From positions 78,975-142,974 of the forward strand of contig NZ_SLUM01000007.1 in assembly GCF_004345265.1 (NCBI RefSeq): a stretch of 64,000 bases of DNA, written 5' to 3'. This stretch comes from Allofournierella massiliensis. Lineage in GTDB: Bacteria; Bacillota; Clostridia; Oscillospirales; Ruminococcaceae. Below, in pieces: positions 27,342 through 36,697 of the stretch (positions are counted from its first letter, which is position 1; the number at the start of each line of letters is the position of its first letter). The notes under the pieces are model-generated. The model searched no databases, was not told the origin of the DNA, and worked only from the letters and a program-made list of their open reading frames with translations. Both the position numbers and the translations under genes were made by a program.

Positions 27342-27809
27342 TCAGCGCTTGGCCACATACTGGCTCAGGGTCTGACACAAATGCTGCGCATCCGCTTCAG
27401 TGCGCATCAGAATCAGGAAAGTGTCGTCACCGGAAAGAGTGCCGACGACCTCTTCCTCCCATTTCATGGAGTCGAACAGTTCGCAAGCGGCATTGGCCAT
27501 GCCGGAGAAGCATTTGACCAGAACCGTGTGGCCGGCATAATCGATTTTTAACACCGATTCCCGGAAGATCATTTCGAACCGGCCAGGCGAATGCAGCTGT
27601 TGGCTGCTGGCTGCGGCTGCAGACACATAACGATACTGGCCGCCGCCAGCAGCGACCTTAACCAGGTGAAGCTCCCGGATATCCCGGGATACAGTGGCCT
27701 GCGTAACCTGGAATCCGGCCTCCTTCAGATAGCGCAGAAGATCCTCCTGCCGGTCGATTGCGTGCTGTTGGATCAATTCAAGAATTTTGTTATGGCGTTC
27801 ACCTTTCAC
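27342..27809 (-). CDS. argR: Arginine repressor
   Basis: Hexameric arginine-dependent regulator. The 155 residues have an N-terminal winged helix (QVTQATVSRDIRELHLVKV) and the C-terminal oligomerisation and arginine domain with GTLSGDDTFLILMR. The start is GTG 27809, seven bases after GGAGGT. Between nadK and recN as in many Firmicutes. Confidence 0.95.
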   Translation of the reverse strand: MKGERHNKILELIQQHAIDRQEDLLRYLKEAGFQVTQATVSRDIRELHLVKVAAGGGQYRYVSAAAASSQQLHSPGRFEMIFRESVLKIDYAGHTVLVKCFSGMANAACELFDSMKWEEEVVGTLSGDDTFLILMRTEADAQHLCQTLSQYVAKR

Positions 27810-27814
27810 CGGCG

Positions 27815-28660
27815 TTACCTCCCTCGTAATTTTCTGTCGATGGCGTCAAACTGATCAGCCAGGCTAAAGGTAACCAGGCGGATACTTTGATGGGAGAGCT
27901 CTACTTCCACATGCCCTCCGTCCCGCAGAGAGCGTTCTTCTTCTCCGTCGGTACTGATAAAAATCTCGTTTCTTCCCTTTGCATTCACTTCGATACGGAT
28001 GCATCGGTCGGCTGCGAATACCATGGATGGCTGATGCAGGCTGTGGGCACAGATCATGCTGACCACAATCCCCTCAATGTGCGCATCTAAAATCGGTCCC
28101 CCGGCAGAAAGCGAATATGCCGTTGAGCCGGTGGGAGTGGAAATGATTACGCCGTCTCCGGAGCAGTGATTAACCAGAATGGCGTCGCAGTAAATATTAA
28201 AATCAATGGTTTGAAGCCGGTGACCTTTATAGATCACCACATCGTTCAATGCGGTTTGTGCATTCGAAACATCATCGTCCACAATTGCGTTCAGGAGCAT
28301 CCGTTTGTCACACTGAAACTGCCCCTTGGCAAGACGGGTGAGTTTTGCCTGCATTTCATTGACTTCACAGGTAGCAAGGAATCCCATCCGACCCAGATTG
28401 ATTCCCAGAATCGGTTTGTCGTATTCCAGGCAATCCTTTGCCGTGTGCAGAATGGTTCCGTCGCCGCCGATGGTGATTACAACATCACAGTCTGTGAAAG
28501 CCTGATCTTTGGGCAGATAACGCACGCCGGGAAGAGTTTCCACATCGGAACCAATTGCCAGAATTACGTTGGCACCGGCGCTTCGCAGAATCCGCACCGC
28601 TTGTGCAGTTACCGTTCGAGCACGGGGTTTTGTGGTATTGGGAATAATAAAAACAGTCAT
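27815..28660 (-). CDS. nadK: NAD kinase
   Basis: Phosphorylates NAD to NADP. The 281 residues carry ITIGGDGTILHTAK, the NE/D region GINLGRMGFLA and the signature STPTGSTAYSLSAGGP. ATG 28660 follows GAAAGGAA. The gap to argR is five bases. Confidence 0.96.
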   Translation of the reverse strand: MTVFIIPNTTKPRARTVTAQAVRILRSAGANVILAIGSDVETLPGVRYLPKDQAFTDCDVVITIGGDGTILHTAKDCLEYDKPILGINLGRMGFLATCEVNEMQAKLTRLAKGQFQCDKRMLLNAIVDDDVSNAQTALNDVVIYKGHRLQTIDFNIYCDAILVNHCSGDGVIISTPTGSTAYSLSAGGPILDAHIEGIVVSMICAHSLHQPSMVFAADRCIRIEVNAKGRNEIFISTDGEEERSLRDGGHVEVELSHQSIRLVTFSLADQFDAIDRKLRGR

Positions 28661-28694
28661 GCGGATCGTTCCTTTCGCAGACTTTATGGGGAAA

Positions 28695-29501
28695 TTACAA
28701 ATCCAGCGCTCCGTGTGCGGCGCTTACCACCTGATCGGCCAGTTCCTCCTGCAACAATACAGGCTCATCCTTTGCTTTTTCCACAAACAGCAGGAACTCA
28801 ATGTTCCCTTCCGGCCCTTTAATTGGGGAATAATCCAGCCCCAGCACGGAAAAGCCGTTGGATGCTGCATAGCCTGCAGCCTGCAGGATTACTTCCTTAT
28901 GGGTTTCAGGCTCACGAACAACGCCTTTTTTGCCAACCTTTTCTCTGCCTGCCTCGAACTGAGGCTTAACCAGGCAGACACCGGTAGCCTGATCGGCGGT
29001 AACCGCCTGAGCCACGGGGAAAATATGCTTCAAGGAAATAAACGATACATCCACGCTGAAAAATTCAACCGGCTCTTCAAGCATATCCAGAGTAACATTC
29101 CGGATGTTTGTGCGTTCCATGTTGACGACCCGTTCATCCGTGCGCAGTTTCCATGCCAGCTGACCGTAACCCACGTCCACCGCATACACCTTCCGGGCGC
29201 CGTTTTGCAGCATGCAATCGGTGAATCCTCCCGTAGATGCACCAATATCCATGCAAACCTTCCCGTTGGGAGTAAGCGGAAAAGCGCGCATGGCTTTTTC
29301 CAGCTTCAGCCCACCACGGCTCACATAACCGATATCATGACCGCGAACCTCCACTTTTGCGTCCGGAGAAATCATTTCACCGGCCTTGTCGGCTTTCTGT
29401 TCGTTTACAAATACGATGCCGGACATGATTAAAGCCTTGGCACGCTCCCGGCTTTGTACCAGACCATTCTGGCACAGGTATTGATCCAATCGAATTTTCA
29501 A
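28695..29501 (-). CDS. tlyA: TlyA family rRNA 2'-O-methyltransferase (hemolysin-like)
   Basis: A 268-residue protein with an N-terminal S4 RNA-binding domain (MKIRLDQYLCQNGLVQSRE) and an FtsJ-type methyltransferase core (VCMDIGASTGGFTDCMLQ, and K-D-K-E-type residues spread to the C terminus). TlyA homologues methylate 16S and 23S rRNA ribose. The start is TTG 29501; the ribosome site AAAGGGAC lies within the last codons of dxs. Confidence 0.92.
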   Translation of the reverse strand: MKIRLDQYLCQNGLVQSRERAKALIMSGIVFVNEQKADKAGEMISPDAKVEVRGHDIGYVSRGGLKLEKAMRAFPLTPNGKVCMDIGASTGGFTDCMLQNGARKVYAVDVGYGQLAWKLRTDERVVNMERTNIRNVTLDMLEEPVEFFSVDVSFISLKHIFPVAQAVTADQATGVCLVKPQFEAGREKVGKKGVVREPETHKEVILQAAGYAASNGFSVLGLDYSPIKGPEGNIEFLLFVEKAKDEPVLLQEELADQVVSAAHGALDL

Positions 29502-29504
29502 AGC

Positions 29505-31364
29505 TCAGTCCCTTTCTATTGCGTTTGCAAGGCTGACAGCATCCAGCCCAAGAACTTCCCGAAGCTCCGCTACGGAAGCGTGCGGAATGGCACGGCCGCT
29601 GCGCACGCCGCGCAGAGTCAGATGACCCGGCCAACGATACTCCGACAAAGCTGCACCAAGTGAGCCGCCGATACCGCCATTTTCAATGCATTCCTCCGCA
29701 AAGAGAATATGGTCGTAGCGGGTCAGTTCCTCGCACAGGCCATCCGGCAGAGGATTAATCTGAACGAGTTTATAAACATCCACAGAAACACCCTGCTGCC
29801 GGAGCAGCTCCGCGGCTTTCAGAACCTCGGCAGTCAGTGTTCCATAGGTAACAATGGCGGTCTTTGCCGGGCTTTCCGAAGCATATACATCATAGGGCTG
29901 TTTGCTGCACCCCAGCGCAGAAAGCAACTCCGGTTCACCACCTCGTGCGTATCGAATGGCACGGGGTCCATGTCCCTGATCCAGAAGCTGTTCCAGCCAG
30001 TAAGTCAGCTCTGCATAGTTGCAGGGAGAGTAGACCGGGATTCCGATCTGACGGAAAAAGGCAGGATCATAAATGCCCTGATGAGTTTCGCCATCACCGG
30101 GGACAAGGCCGGCACGATCCACAGCAAACACCACATCCAGATCCATCAGACATACGTCATGAATCATCTGGTCATAAGCCCGCTGCAGGAAGGTGGAATA
30201 GATGGCCACAACAGGGAGCATTCCCTGGCTGGCCAATCCGGCAGCAAAGGTCACCGCGTGCTGCTCTGCCATGCCCACATCAAAGAAACGCTCCGGGAAA
30301 TGGCGGTAGAAATATTGCAACCCGGTACCATATTTCATGGCGGCAGTAATGGCACAGACGTTGGTACGGCTTTCCGACAGAGTTTCCAGGTGCTGCCCGA
30401 AACAGGTGGAGAAAGAGGCGGCGGGGGCCACATCCGGATCCAGTGCATGGGAAGGATCAAAGGAGGAAACACCGTGGAATTCGCCGGGATTCTCCTCAGC
30501 GGGCTTAAAGCCTTTTCCCTTTACAGTGACTGCATGGACAAAAACCGGTGCGGTTTGATGGTGCAGGTTCCGGAACAGCTCAGTCAGTTTGATTACATCG
30601 TGACCGTCCACCGGGCCAAGGTACTGGAACCCCATCTCTTCAAACATGGTGGAGTGATACAGGCCGCGGCGCAGCAGCGCCTTGCCGCCCTGTAATGCCC
30701 GTACCAGCGGTGCACCCACCAGAGGAATGGCAGACAGAATACTTTCGGTATTGGCTTTTGCACGGTTATATTCCGGATTCGTACGCAGTACGGTCAGGTA
30801 ACGGGACAGAGAGCCGACATTTTTGGAGATCGACATTTTATTGTCGTTCAGAACAACAATCAGGTTGTTCAGGGTATCAATGTTGTTCACGCCCTCATAG
30901 ACCATGCCGCCGGTAAACGCACCGTCGCCAACCAGAGCAATGACCTTGCCGGGTTCATTTTTCAGTTTTTTGGCGCGGGCCATGCCAATGGCCACTGAAA
31001 TGGCAGTATTGCCATGGCCTGCGATAAAGGCATCGTGCTCGCTTTCCCGGGGACTGGGAAAACCGGAAAGCCCGTTCAGCTTACGCAGTACATCAAACTG
31101 CTGTCGGCGACCGGTCAGCAGTTTATGCGTATAGCACTGATGCCCCACATCAAATACGATTTTATCGCTGGGGGTGGTGAATGCCCGATGCATTGCCACC
31201 GTAAGTTCGATGGTGCCCAGATTGGAGGAAAGATGTCCTCCGGTTTTGGAAACACTTTCGATCAGAAACGCCCGGATTTCTTCACACAGGGGCGCCAGCT
31301 GCCCGGCAGGAAGCTGCTTCAGATCCTGCGGGCTGTTGATTCGTTCCAACAGTGAATATGCCAT
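29505..31364 (-). CDS. dxs: 1-deoxy-D-xylulose-5-phosphate synthase
   Basis: Thiamine diphosphate enzyme that starts the MEP isoprenoid pathway. The 619 residues show HLSSNLGTIELTVAMH, the ThDP motif GDGAFTGGMVYEGVNN, DVGMAEQHAVTFAAG, and a transketolase C-terminal domain. The MEP route fits ispA in the same unit. Only three bases separate the stop from tlyA. Confidence 0.96.
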   Translation of the reverse strand: MAYSLLERINSPQDLKQLPAGQLAPLCEEIRAFLIESVSKTGGHLSSNLGTIELTVAMHRAFTTPSDKIVFDVGHQCYTHKLLTGRRQQFDVLRKLNGLSGFPSPRESEHDAFIAGHGNTAISVAIGMARAKKLKNEPGKVIALVGDGAFTGGMVYEGVNNIDTLNNLIVVLNDNKMSISKNVGSLSRYLTVLRTNPEYNRAKANTESILSAIPLVGAPLVRALQGGKALLRRGLYHSTMFEEMGFQYLGPVDGHDVIKLTELFRNLHHQTAPVFVHAVTVKGKGFKPAEENPGEFHGVSSFDPSHALDPDVAPAASFSTCFGQHLETLSESRTNVCAITAAMKYGTGLQYFYRHFPERFFDVGMAEQHAVTFAAGLASQGMLPVVAIYSTFLQRAYDQMIHDVCLMDLDVVFAVDRAGLVPGDGETHQGIYDPAFFRQIGIPVYSPCNYAELTYWLEQLLDQGHGPRAIRYARGGEPELLSALGCSKQPYDVYASESPAKTAIVTYGTLTAEVLKAAELLRQQGVSVDVYKLVQINPLPDGLCEELTRYDHILFAEECIENGGIGGSLGAALSEYRWPGHLTLRGVRSGRAIPHASVAELREVLGLDAVSLANAIERD

Positions 31365-31397
31365 GATACAATCCTTCTAAAAAAGATAGTGGTTCAA

Positions 31398-31865
31398 TCA
31401 CATCATTGGGATCAGCAAACCGGTGGCAACGCCCACGGCAGCGCCGCCAAAAACTTCAAAGGGAGTGTGGCCAACCATTTCCTTCAGCTTTTTGTCGCCA
31501 AGGATAGGAGTACGTTTGGCCTCCTCATCCAGCCAGTCAGACAGCAGCTGATTCAAAATCTTGGCCTGTTCGCCAGTCTCCCGGCGCACGCCCATGGCGT
31601 CGTACATTACGATTACTGCCATGACTGCCGCAAGAGCAAAAACTTCGGAATGCGTTCCCTGGGAGCGCCCGGCAGCAATCACCAGCGCACATACTGTGGC
31701 AGAGTGTGCGCTGGGCATTCCTCCGGAGCCCCACATGCGCTCAACCCGGAATTTTCCCATTAAGATGAAATTGATGATCGTTTTCAATACCTGAGCAATC
31801 AGCCAGGCCGTAAGCGAGACCGAAAGCAGATAATTCCAACAATATATTTCCTTGAGCCAGTCCAT
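31398..31865 (-). CDS. Divergent PAP2-family (DUF212) membrane protein
   Basis: A 155-residue membrane protein with the DUF212 signatures GGMPSAHSATVCAL and YDAMGVRRETGEQAKILN and the end GHTPFEVFGGAAVGV. The family resembles acid phosphatases/haloperoxidases; YuiD is a B. subtilis member. It may act on an isoprenoid phosphate given its place between ispA and dxs, but that is inference. ATG 31865 follows AGGAGAGG. Confidence 0.88.
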   Translation of the reverse strand: MDWLKEIYCWNYLLSVSLTAWLIAQVLKTIINFILMGKFRVERMWGSGGMPSAHSATVCALVIAAGRSQGTHSEVFALAAVMAVIVMYDAMGVRRETGEQAKILNQLLSDWLDEEAKRTPILGDKKLKEMVGHTPFEVFGGAAVGVATGLLIPMM

Positions 31866-31884
31866 TGCATCCTCTCCTGTATGA

Positions 31885-32769
31885 TTATTTGCGCCGTGTG
31901 ACGAGCTGCCCGGCAAGGTGGATCAAAAAGTCCGCACGATCACCATACACTTTTTTTAAGGCTTCACAGCTTTCGTCATTGATTTTTTGCGCAAGTTCCA
32001 GCGCACCCTGCGGACCATAGAGGGTTGCAAAGGTCACTTTACCGTTCTCCTGATCGCTGCCGATGGGTTTGCCCAGTTCCTCCGGTGTGGAGATTACATC
32101 CAGCACATCGTCCACAATCTGAAAAACAAGGCCAAGATCAAACGCATATCGCTCCAGATACGATGCATCCTCCCGGGTTCCGCCGGCAGCGCAGACACCC
32201 ATCTGAACCGAGGCATTGATCAGTGCGCCAGTCTTATTCTTATGAATGGTGCGAAGCAACGCTTCATCCAGGGGTTTCCCTTCATAGGTTACATCCAGCT
32301 CCTGCCCCCAGATCATGCCTCTGCTTCCGCCACCCACAGCAAGCAAACGGGCCGCTTCAATACGGGCGTGTTCAGAAAGAGGGGCATTTGCGATGACCTC
32401 AAAGGCTTCGGTAAGGAGGACGTCTCCTGCAAGAAGCGCGGTTGCTTCGTCAAACGCCTTGTGGCAGGAGGGCTTGCCCCGGCGAAAATCATCGTTATCC
32501 ATACAGGGCAAATCGTCGTGGATCAGAGAGAAACAATGAAGCATCTCCACTGCAGCGGCAAAATGAGCCGCCGCCCGCCAGTCGCCGCCCAGCATGTCAC
32601 AGCAGGCAAGCGTCAGAACGGCCCGGATACGCTTGCCGCCCCCCATCAGGCTGTATCGTGCTGCCTGACATACCCGGGAATCTTCCGGCAGATATGTGTC
32701 GCAGGCATTTTCGAGCGCTGCCTGAATTTCCTTCAAATAAACATCATACTGTTGTTCATAGGCTGTCAT
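31885..32769 (-). CDS. ispA: Farnesyl/geranyl diphosphate synthase
   Basis: Chain-elongating prenyltransferase. The 294 residues contain the first Asp-rich motif DDLPCMDND and the second DDVLD (IVDDVLDVI), plus GGGKRIRAVL. The residues before the first motif (MLHCFSLIHDD) suit a C15 product. It overlaps xseB by four bases (ATGA). Confidence 0.94.
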   Translation of the reverse strand: MTAYEQQYDVYLKEIQAALENACDTYLPEDSRVCQAARYSLMGGGKRIRAVLTLACCDMLGGDWRAAAHFAAAVEMLHCFSLIHDDLPCMDNDDFRRGKPSCHKAFDEATALLAGDVLLTEAFEVIANAPLSEHARIEAARLLAVGGGSRGMIWGQELDVTYEGKPLDEALLRTIHKNKTGALINASVQMGVCAAGGTREDASYLERYAFDLGLVFQIVDDVLDVISTPEELGKPIGSDQENGKVTFATLYGPQGALELAQKINDESCEALKKVYGDRADFLIHLAGQLVTRRK

Positions 32770-33005
32770 GCAAGGATGTCCTCCTCTCCTGCTTCCGCCA
32801 CGCTGGAACGTTGCGAAAGCGTCAGGTCAATTCGCTCCATTTCCAACCTGGCCTGCTCCAGAGTTTCACTGCAATAGGCAATCAAGCTGGCTGCGTCACT
32901 GTAAAGCTTAATTGCTTTATCCAGTGGAGTGGCCGGATCAGCAAGCTGATCCAGCACCTGCTGCAGAGCAGCGCTGCCCTCTTCAAAACTTTTGGGTTTT
33001 CTCAT
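32766..33005 (-). CDS. xseB: Exodeoxyribonuclease VII small subunit
   Basis: A 79-residue helical protein with the family pattern SFEEGSAALQQVLDQLADPATPLDKAIKLY. It binds XseA in the nuclease complex. ATG 33005 follows GAGGGAG and lies inside xseA (23-base overlap). Confidence 0.92.
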   Translation of the reverse strand: MRKPKSFEEGSAALQQVLDQLADPATPLDKAIKLYSDAASLIAYCSETLEQARLEMERIDLTLSQRSSVAEAGEEDILA

Positions 33006-34218
33006 TCTGTTCTCCCTCGATTTCGTGCACATGTTCCACAAGGCAGCCAACGGAGACCTTGTCACCGGTCAGCAAAATCCGATCTCCGGGGGTAACCTGA
33101 TTCAATGTAATGGCGTTTCCCTTTACAGATCTTGGGATGGCATATCCCCGCGCTAAAACAGTGTAGGGGCTCAGAGAATGGGCAAGCTGTATGGCATGCT
33201 GCATGGAAAGCATACGATCCTGATAGATCTGTTCCATTTTGCCATGCAAAAACTGCTCCTGTTCATTCAGGCGTGCTGCCCGTGCGGAACACAGTGAGCC
33301 AGGAGTCAGGGATTCCCATCGTTCTGCCAGTGGATCAAATCTATTATAGCACATTTCGAGCTTTGTCTGCATATTTTTATGAATATTATCCGAAATATTC
33401 ATAAGCTTGGCCATCATTTCCCGGCGATCCGGTGTTGCCAGTTCAGCAGCGGCCGAAGGAGTGGGAGCGCGAAGATCCGCAACAAAGTCAAGAATAGTAA
33501 AATCAATTTCATGACCAACTGCAGAAATCAGCGGAGTTTTGCAACCATAGGCAGCCCGGGCGATGCCCTCGTCATTAAATACCCACAGGTCTTCCCTGCT
33601 GCCTCCGCCCCGGGCCACAATGATCACATCGACCTTTCCAGAACGATCCAGGATCTGGATACCACGGGCAATTTGAGCCGCAGCCTGATCCCCCTGCACA
33701 TTGACAGGCGCCAGCAACAGCCTGGTTAAGGGCCAGCGACGACTGAGCACGTTGCGAATATCCTGAAGAGCAGCACCGGTTTCGCTGGTCACAACACCGA
33801 TGCAGCGAGGACAGGCGGGAATAGGCTGTTTTGCTTCCGGGCGAAATAGCCCCTCCTGCTCCAGCCGCGCCTTTAACTGTTCAAAGGCCATCTGCGCAGC
33901 ACCAATGCCATCCGGAAACATATCCTGAACATAGATCTGAAACGCACCGGTGTTTTCGTACAGGCTGACCCGGCAGCGAACGATGACCCGCATTCCCTCC
34001 TGAGGGGTGAACGCCAGCCGCCGGGCGTCCTGCCGGAACATGACAGCTTTCACACTGGCGGAATCATCCCGCAGAGAGAAGTAAAAATGCCCACTTTTAT
34101 AGTGGTGGACAAAGTTGGCGATTTCGCCCTTGATGGCAATGCCAGACAAAAAACGGTCGCTGTCCAGCAGCGACCGAACATAGCGGTTCAGTGCGGAAAC
34201 GGTGATCATCTCAGCCAT
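32983..34218 (-). CDS. xseA: Exodeoxyribonuclease VII large subunit
   Basis: The catalytic subunit, 411 residues, with an N-terminal OB fold (IAIKGEIANFVHHYKSGHFYFSLRDDSASVKAVMF has the KGEI and GH-Y-F-L-KD pattern), the catalytic core with ARGGGSREDLWVFNDE and SAVGHEIDFTI, and a C-terminal coiled coil. ATG 34218 follows GGGAGGTA. It overlaps the preceding M22 gene by eight bases. Confidence 0.95.
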   Translation of the reverse strand: MAEMITVSALNRYVRSLLDSDRFLSGIAIKGEIANFVHHYKSGHFYFSLRDDSASVKAVMFRQDARRLAFTPQEGMRVIVRCRVSLYENTGAFQIYVQDMFPDGIGAAQMAFEQLKARLEQEGLFRPEAKQPIPACPRCIGVVTSETGAALQDIRNVLSRRWPLTRLLLAPVNVQGDQAAAQIARGIQILDRSGKVDVIIVARGGGSREDLWVFNDEGIARAAYGCKTPLISAVGHEIDFTILDFVADLRAPTPSAAAELATPDRREMMAKLMNISDNIHKNMQTKLEMCYNRFDPLAERWESLTPGSLCSARAARLNEQEQFLHGKMEQIYQDRMLSMQHAIQLAHSLSPYTVLARGYAIPRSVKGNAITLNQVTPGDRILLTGDKVSVGCLVEHVHEIEGEQNEKTQKF

Positions 34219-35143
34219 GGATTACCTCCCGTGCTGCGATACACGCCACGCCGATGGCGTTATCGCTGGAAAATTTTCCGGGAACAAAATGAGCACCGGG
34301 CAATCGCCAGGTCACATACTCCCGAATGATCTGGCTGCTCATTACGCCACCCGCAAAGACTACGGGCAGACCTGGATGTTCTTCCAGAGCCGCTTTTACC
34401 ATGCGCAGCGCAGTTTCCGCCACACAGTTCAGGCAGTAACGGCAAACATATTCCGCGGATTTCCCCTGTTCAAGGAGCCGGTTACACTGGTTTTCCAGGC
34501 CGGACAGGCTGCAGCTGCTCCCCTTTACGCTGACTTTTGGGCGAACGGTTTCCGAACAGCGTGCAGCCAATTCACTGACCATGGCACCCGCCGGAAAGTC
34601 AAACCCCAGTTTTACCCCCACCCGATCCACTGCCTGACCTGCGTAGAGATCACTGCTGGTACCAATGCACCGGATTGAACCATAGCCTTCACACAAAAGC
34701 AGGTCAGTGGTTCCGCCGGATACATGAAATACCAGGCAGGAGCGCTCGAACAAATTCTCTTCGCCAGTGGCAAAAAGCGCCGCGGCAATGTGACCCTGTT
34801 GGTGAGTTGATTCTACCAGCGGAATGCCACGGGCAGCAGCAAATGCCACTGCTGCGCTGCGTCCGGCAAGAAAACAGGGCATGTAGGAGCCGTCCACCGG
34901 GCGCGGGCGGGTGGAAACACCCACCGCCTGAATCCGGCTAAGATCCACCTGCTGTGCAAGCTGGCTCAAAAGCTCCGGCAGAGCCGCTGTGTGGTGAAAC
35001 AGCGCATCGCTCTGACGCAGCCCCAGTTGCCCCTGTTTGACGGGCAAAAACTGCTTTTTATCGCAAACAACCTCTTTGGCACAAGAGTCGTACACGGCCA
35101 AAGAGGTTGCATAGTTGCTGGTATCGATGCCCAGTGTGAGCAT
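34211..35143 (-). CDS. TsaD/Kae1-like protein (peptidase M22 superfamily)
   Basis: A 310-residue ASKHA-fold protein. The phosphate-1 loop GIDTSNYATSLAVYD, the metal motif H-x-x-x-H in THQQGHIAAALF, and the ATP motif SGGTTDLLLCEG are kept, and VFAGGVMSSQ near the C terminus matches TsaD. It is shorter than a typical TsaD (about 340) and sits in the nusB-xseA unit without TsaB/TsaE, so it is probably the clostridial paralogue rather than the t6A enzyme itself. It overlaps the nusB stop by one base. Confidence 0.75.
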   Translation of the reverse strand: MLTLGIDTSNYATSLAVYDSCAKEVVCDKKQFLPVKQGQLGLRQSDALFHHTAALPELLSQLAQQVDLSRIQAVGVSTRPRPVDGSYMPCFLAGRSAAVAFAAARGIPLVESTHQQGHIAAALFATGEENLFERSCLVFHVSGGTTDLLLCEGYGSIRCIGTSSDLYAGQAVDRVGVKLGFDFPAGAMVSELAARCSETVRPKVSVKGSSCSLSGLENQCNRLLEQGKSAEYVCRYCLNCVAETALRMVKAALEEHPGLPVVFAGGVMSSQIIREYVTWRLPGAHFVPGKFSSDNAIGVACIAAREVIHG

Positions 35144-35574
35144 TATTCCGAAGCGGAGTCCTGATCCGCCAGACCCAGTTCGCGCACCACAGAGCCAAGC
35201 AGGCCATTCACAAACTGGTAATCCTCGTTTCCGCCGAATTTCTTGGTCAGTTCCACCGCTTCGTTGATGGTGACGCTGGGCAGTTTTTCGTCTCCATACA
35301 GAATTTCGCTCAGAGCCAGACGAAGCACAGTAAGGCTTACCCGGGGAATACGATCAATGGTCCAGCCCTTCAGATGATCGCGGATTATATCGTTGATTTC
35401 AGCGCTGTGCTCGTAGTAATCGTTGATCAGCTTGCGACCAAATTCATCCACCCGGTTTTCGCCCAGCTCGTTATTCAGGGCGATCACATCCTCCGGCATT
35501 GCATTGTCGAAGGTGGACGCAAATGCGGCCAGAAATGCGTTTTCGCGTGCGGTTCTGCGTGTCAGTTTTTCCAT
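35143..35574 (-). CDS. nusB: Transcription antitermination factor NusB
   Basis: All-helical RNA-binding protein of the rRNA antitermination complex. The 143 residues show RTARENAFLAAFA at the N terminus and the signature LRLALSEILYGDEKLPSVTINEAVELTKKFGG. ATG 35574; GAGAGGAT stands 11 bases upstream. Confidence 0.95.
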   Translation of the reverse strand: MEKLTRRTARENAFLAAFASTFDNAMPEDVIALNNELGENRVDEFGRKLINDYYEHSAEINDIIRDHLKGWTIDRIPRVSLTVLRLALSEILYGDEKLPSVTINEAVELTKKFGGNEDYQFVNGLLGSVVRELGLADQDSASE

Positions 35575-35601
35575 AAAATAAAATATCCTCTCACAGCCAA
35601 A

Positions 35602-35626
35602 GCCCCCCTGCGAACCGCGGGAGGGC
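35602..35626 (-). terminator. Weak hairpin between asp23 and nusB
   Basis: On the minus strand GCCCTCCCGCG pairs imperfectly with GCAGGGGGGC around GTTC and is followed by TTTGG. It may lower nusB expression slightly. Confidence 0.35.
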
Positions 35627-35633
35627 CAATTGG

Positions 35634-36008
35634 TTATTCTTCTTCAGCAGGCAGCTCCGGCTCCTGCAGGACGCCTACCACCACAATATTTACCCGGGCG
35701 ACCGTGATGCTGGTCATATTCTGAACCGCAGATTTCACGTTCTCCTGCACTTTTTCACAGACCGCCGGGATCTGGCTGCCGTAGCGCACCGTCAGGCTGA
35801 CGGTAATCTCGGCCACATTCTCCAGCAGCTCCACCGAAACAGGCTTTTGCAGGTTCACCTTGCCCAAAAAGCTGCGCATTCCAGCGGAACCGGCACAAAC
35901 GTCCACCACGCCATCGATCTCGGTGGCTGCAAGTTTTGCAATCTTACCGATCACATCCGTGGAGATCTGCAAGCTGCCGTTTACAACATTGGAATTTGAA
36001 ACTTCCAT
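35634..36008 (-). CDS. Asp23/Gls24 family envelope stress protein
   Basis: A 124-residue Asp23-domain protein: ISTDVIGKIAKLAATEIDGVVDV, VSLTVRYGSQIPAVCEKVQENVKSAVQNMT and VARVNIVVVGV. Such proteins associate with the membrane and are often encoded before nusB in Clostridia. ATG 36008 follows GGGAGGA. A separate promoter lies upstream. Confidence 0.93.
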   Translation of the reverse strand: MEVSNSNVVNGSLQISTDVIGKIAKLAATEIDGVVDVCAGSAGMRSFLGKVNLQKPVSVELLENVAEITVSLTVRYGSQIPAVCEKVQENVKSAVQNMTSITVARVNIVVVGVLQEPELPAEEE

Positions 36009-36057
36009 ACCCGGTCCTCCCAAAGGTAATTATTTTCATGGCATTTGAATTGAAGAT

Positions 36058-36086
36058 ATTATACCATCTTTTTGCATAATCTACAA
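36058..36086 (-). promoter_or_regulatory. Extended -10 promoter for asp23-nusB and following genes
   Basis: On the minus strand TTGTAG (36086-36081), 17 bases, TATAAT (36063-36058) preceded by TGG. It separates the housekeeping genes from the sporulation operon. Confidence 0.7.
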
Positions 36087-36088
36087 GG

Positions 36089-36697
36089 TCATTTTATTTC
36101 TACCACGGTAATATTCTGCGCGCTCACCGCACACTCACTCAGCACTATATCCCGAATCTGGGCAACCTCACTCTGGGTCAGTCCGTCGCTGGTGGTCATA
36201 ACCGTGATGTTTACCTTATCCCCATCAATAAAAGCCACACAGTCCACAAAACCTTTGGCTTTGATCCGGCTTTCCAGATCACTTTCCTTGGTAATGCTCT
36301 CGATTGTGGCAGTGAGCTCCTGTGTAAGCGCGTCTTTTTCCTCCTGGGTAAGTGCGCTGTTTTTCAGGCTTTTCTGCAGGGTATCCAGTGCTTCGTCCCG
36401 GGTTTTGGTACGGGAGAGTCTGGCCTGTTCAAAGAAATCACTGCCGGTCGGATCAGCTACGCTGACCAGTTGTGCTTCGCCGTAATTTTTATCGGCAGTT
36501 TCCTGGCCGGAGGCGGCTGTCTCCACGGCCAGCTCATCGGTGATGATCCCTGTGCTGGCTGCTGCGTTGGCCTGAACAGTATCTCCCATCACCAGATCAG
36601 TACTTTTGGCATACTCCCAGTTCAGATACACGGCTACACCCAGTGCCACCACCAGTGTGAGAAGCGTCATTTTCTGGTTGAGTTTTTTTGCTTGCAT
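36089..36697 (-). CDS. spoIIIAH: Stage III sporulation protein AH
   Basis: Mother-cell membrane protein whose extracellular YscJ/FliF-like ring domain meets SpoIIQ. The 202 residues have an N-terminal anchor (MTLLTLVVALGVAVYL), a low-complexity Ala/Thr linker, and the ring domain ending VSAQNITVVEIK. ATG 36697 overlaps the spoIIIAG stop by one base. Confidence 0.92.
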   Translation of the reverse strand: MQAKKLNQKMTLLTLVVALGVAVYLNWEYAKSTDLVMGDTVQANAAASTGIITDELAVETAASGQETADKNYGEAQLVSVADPTGSDFFEQARLSRTKTRDEALDTLQKSLKNSALTQEEKDALTQELTATIESITKESDLESRIKAKGFVDCVAFIDGDKVNITVMTTSDGLTQSEVAQIRDIVLSECAVSAQNITVVEIK

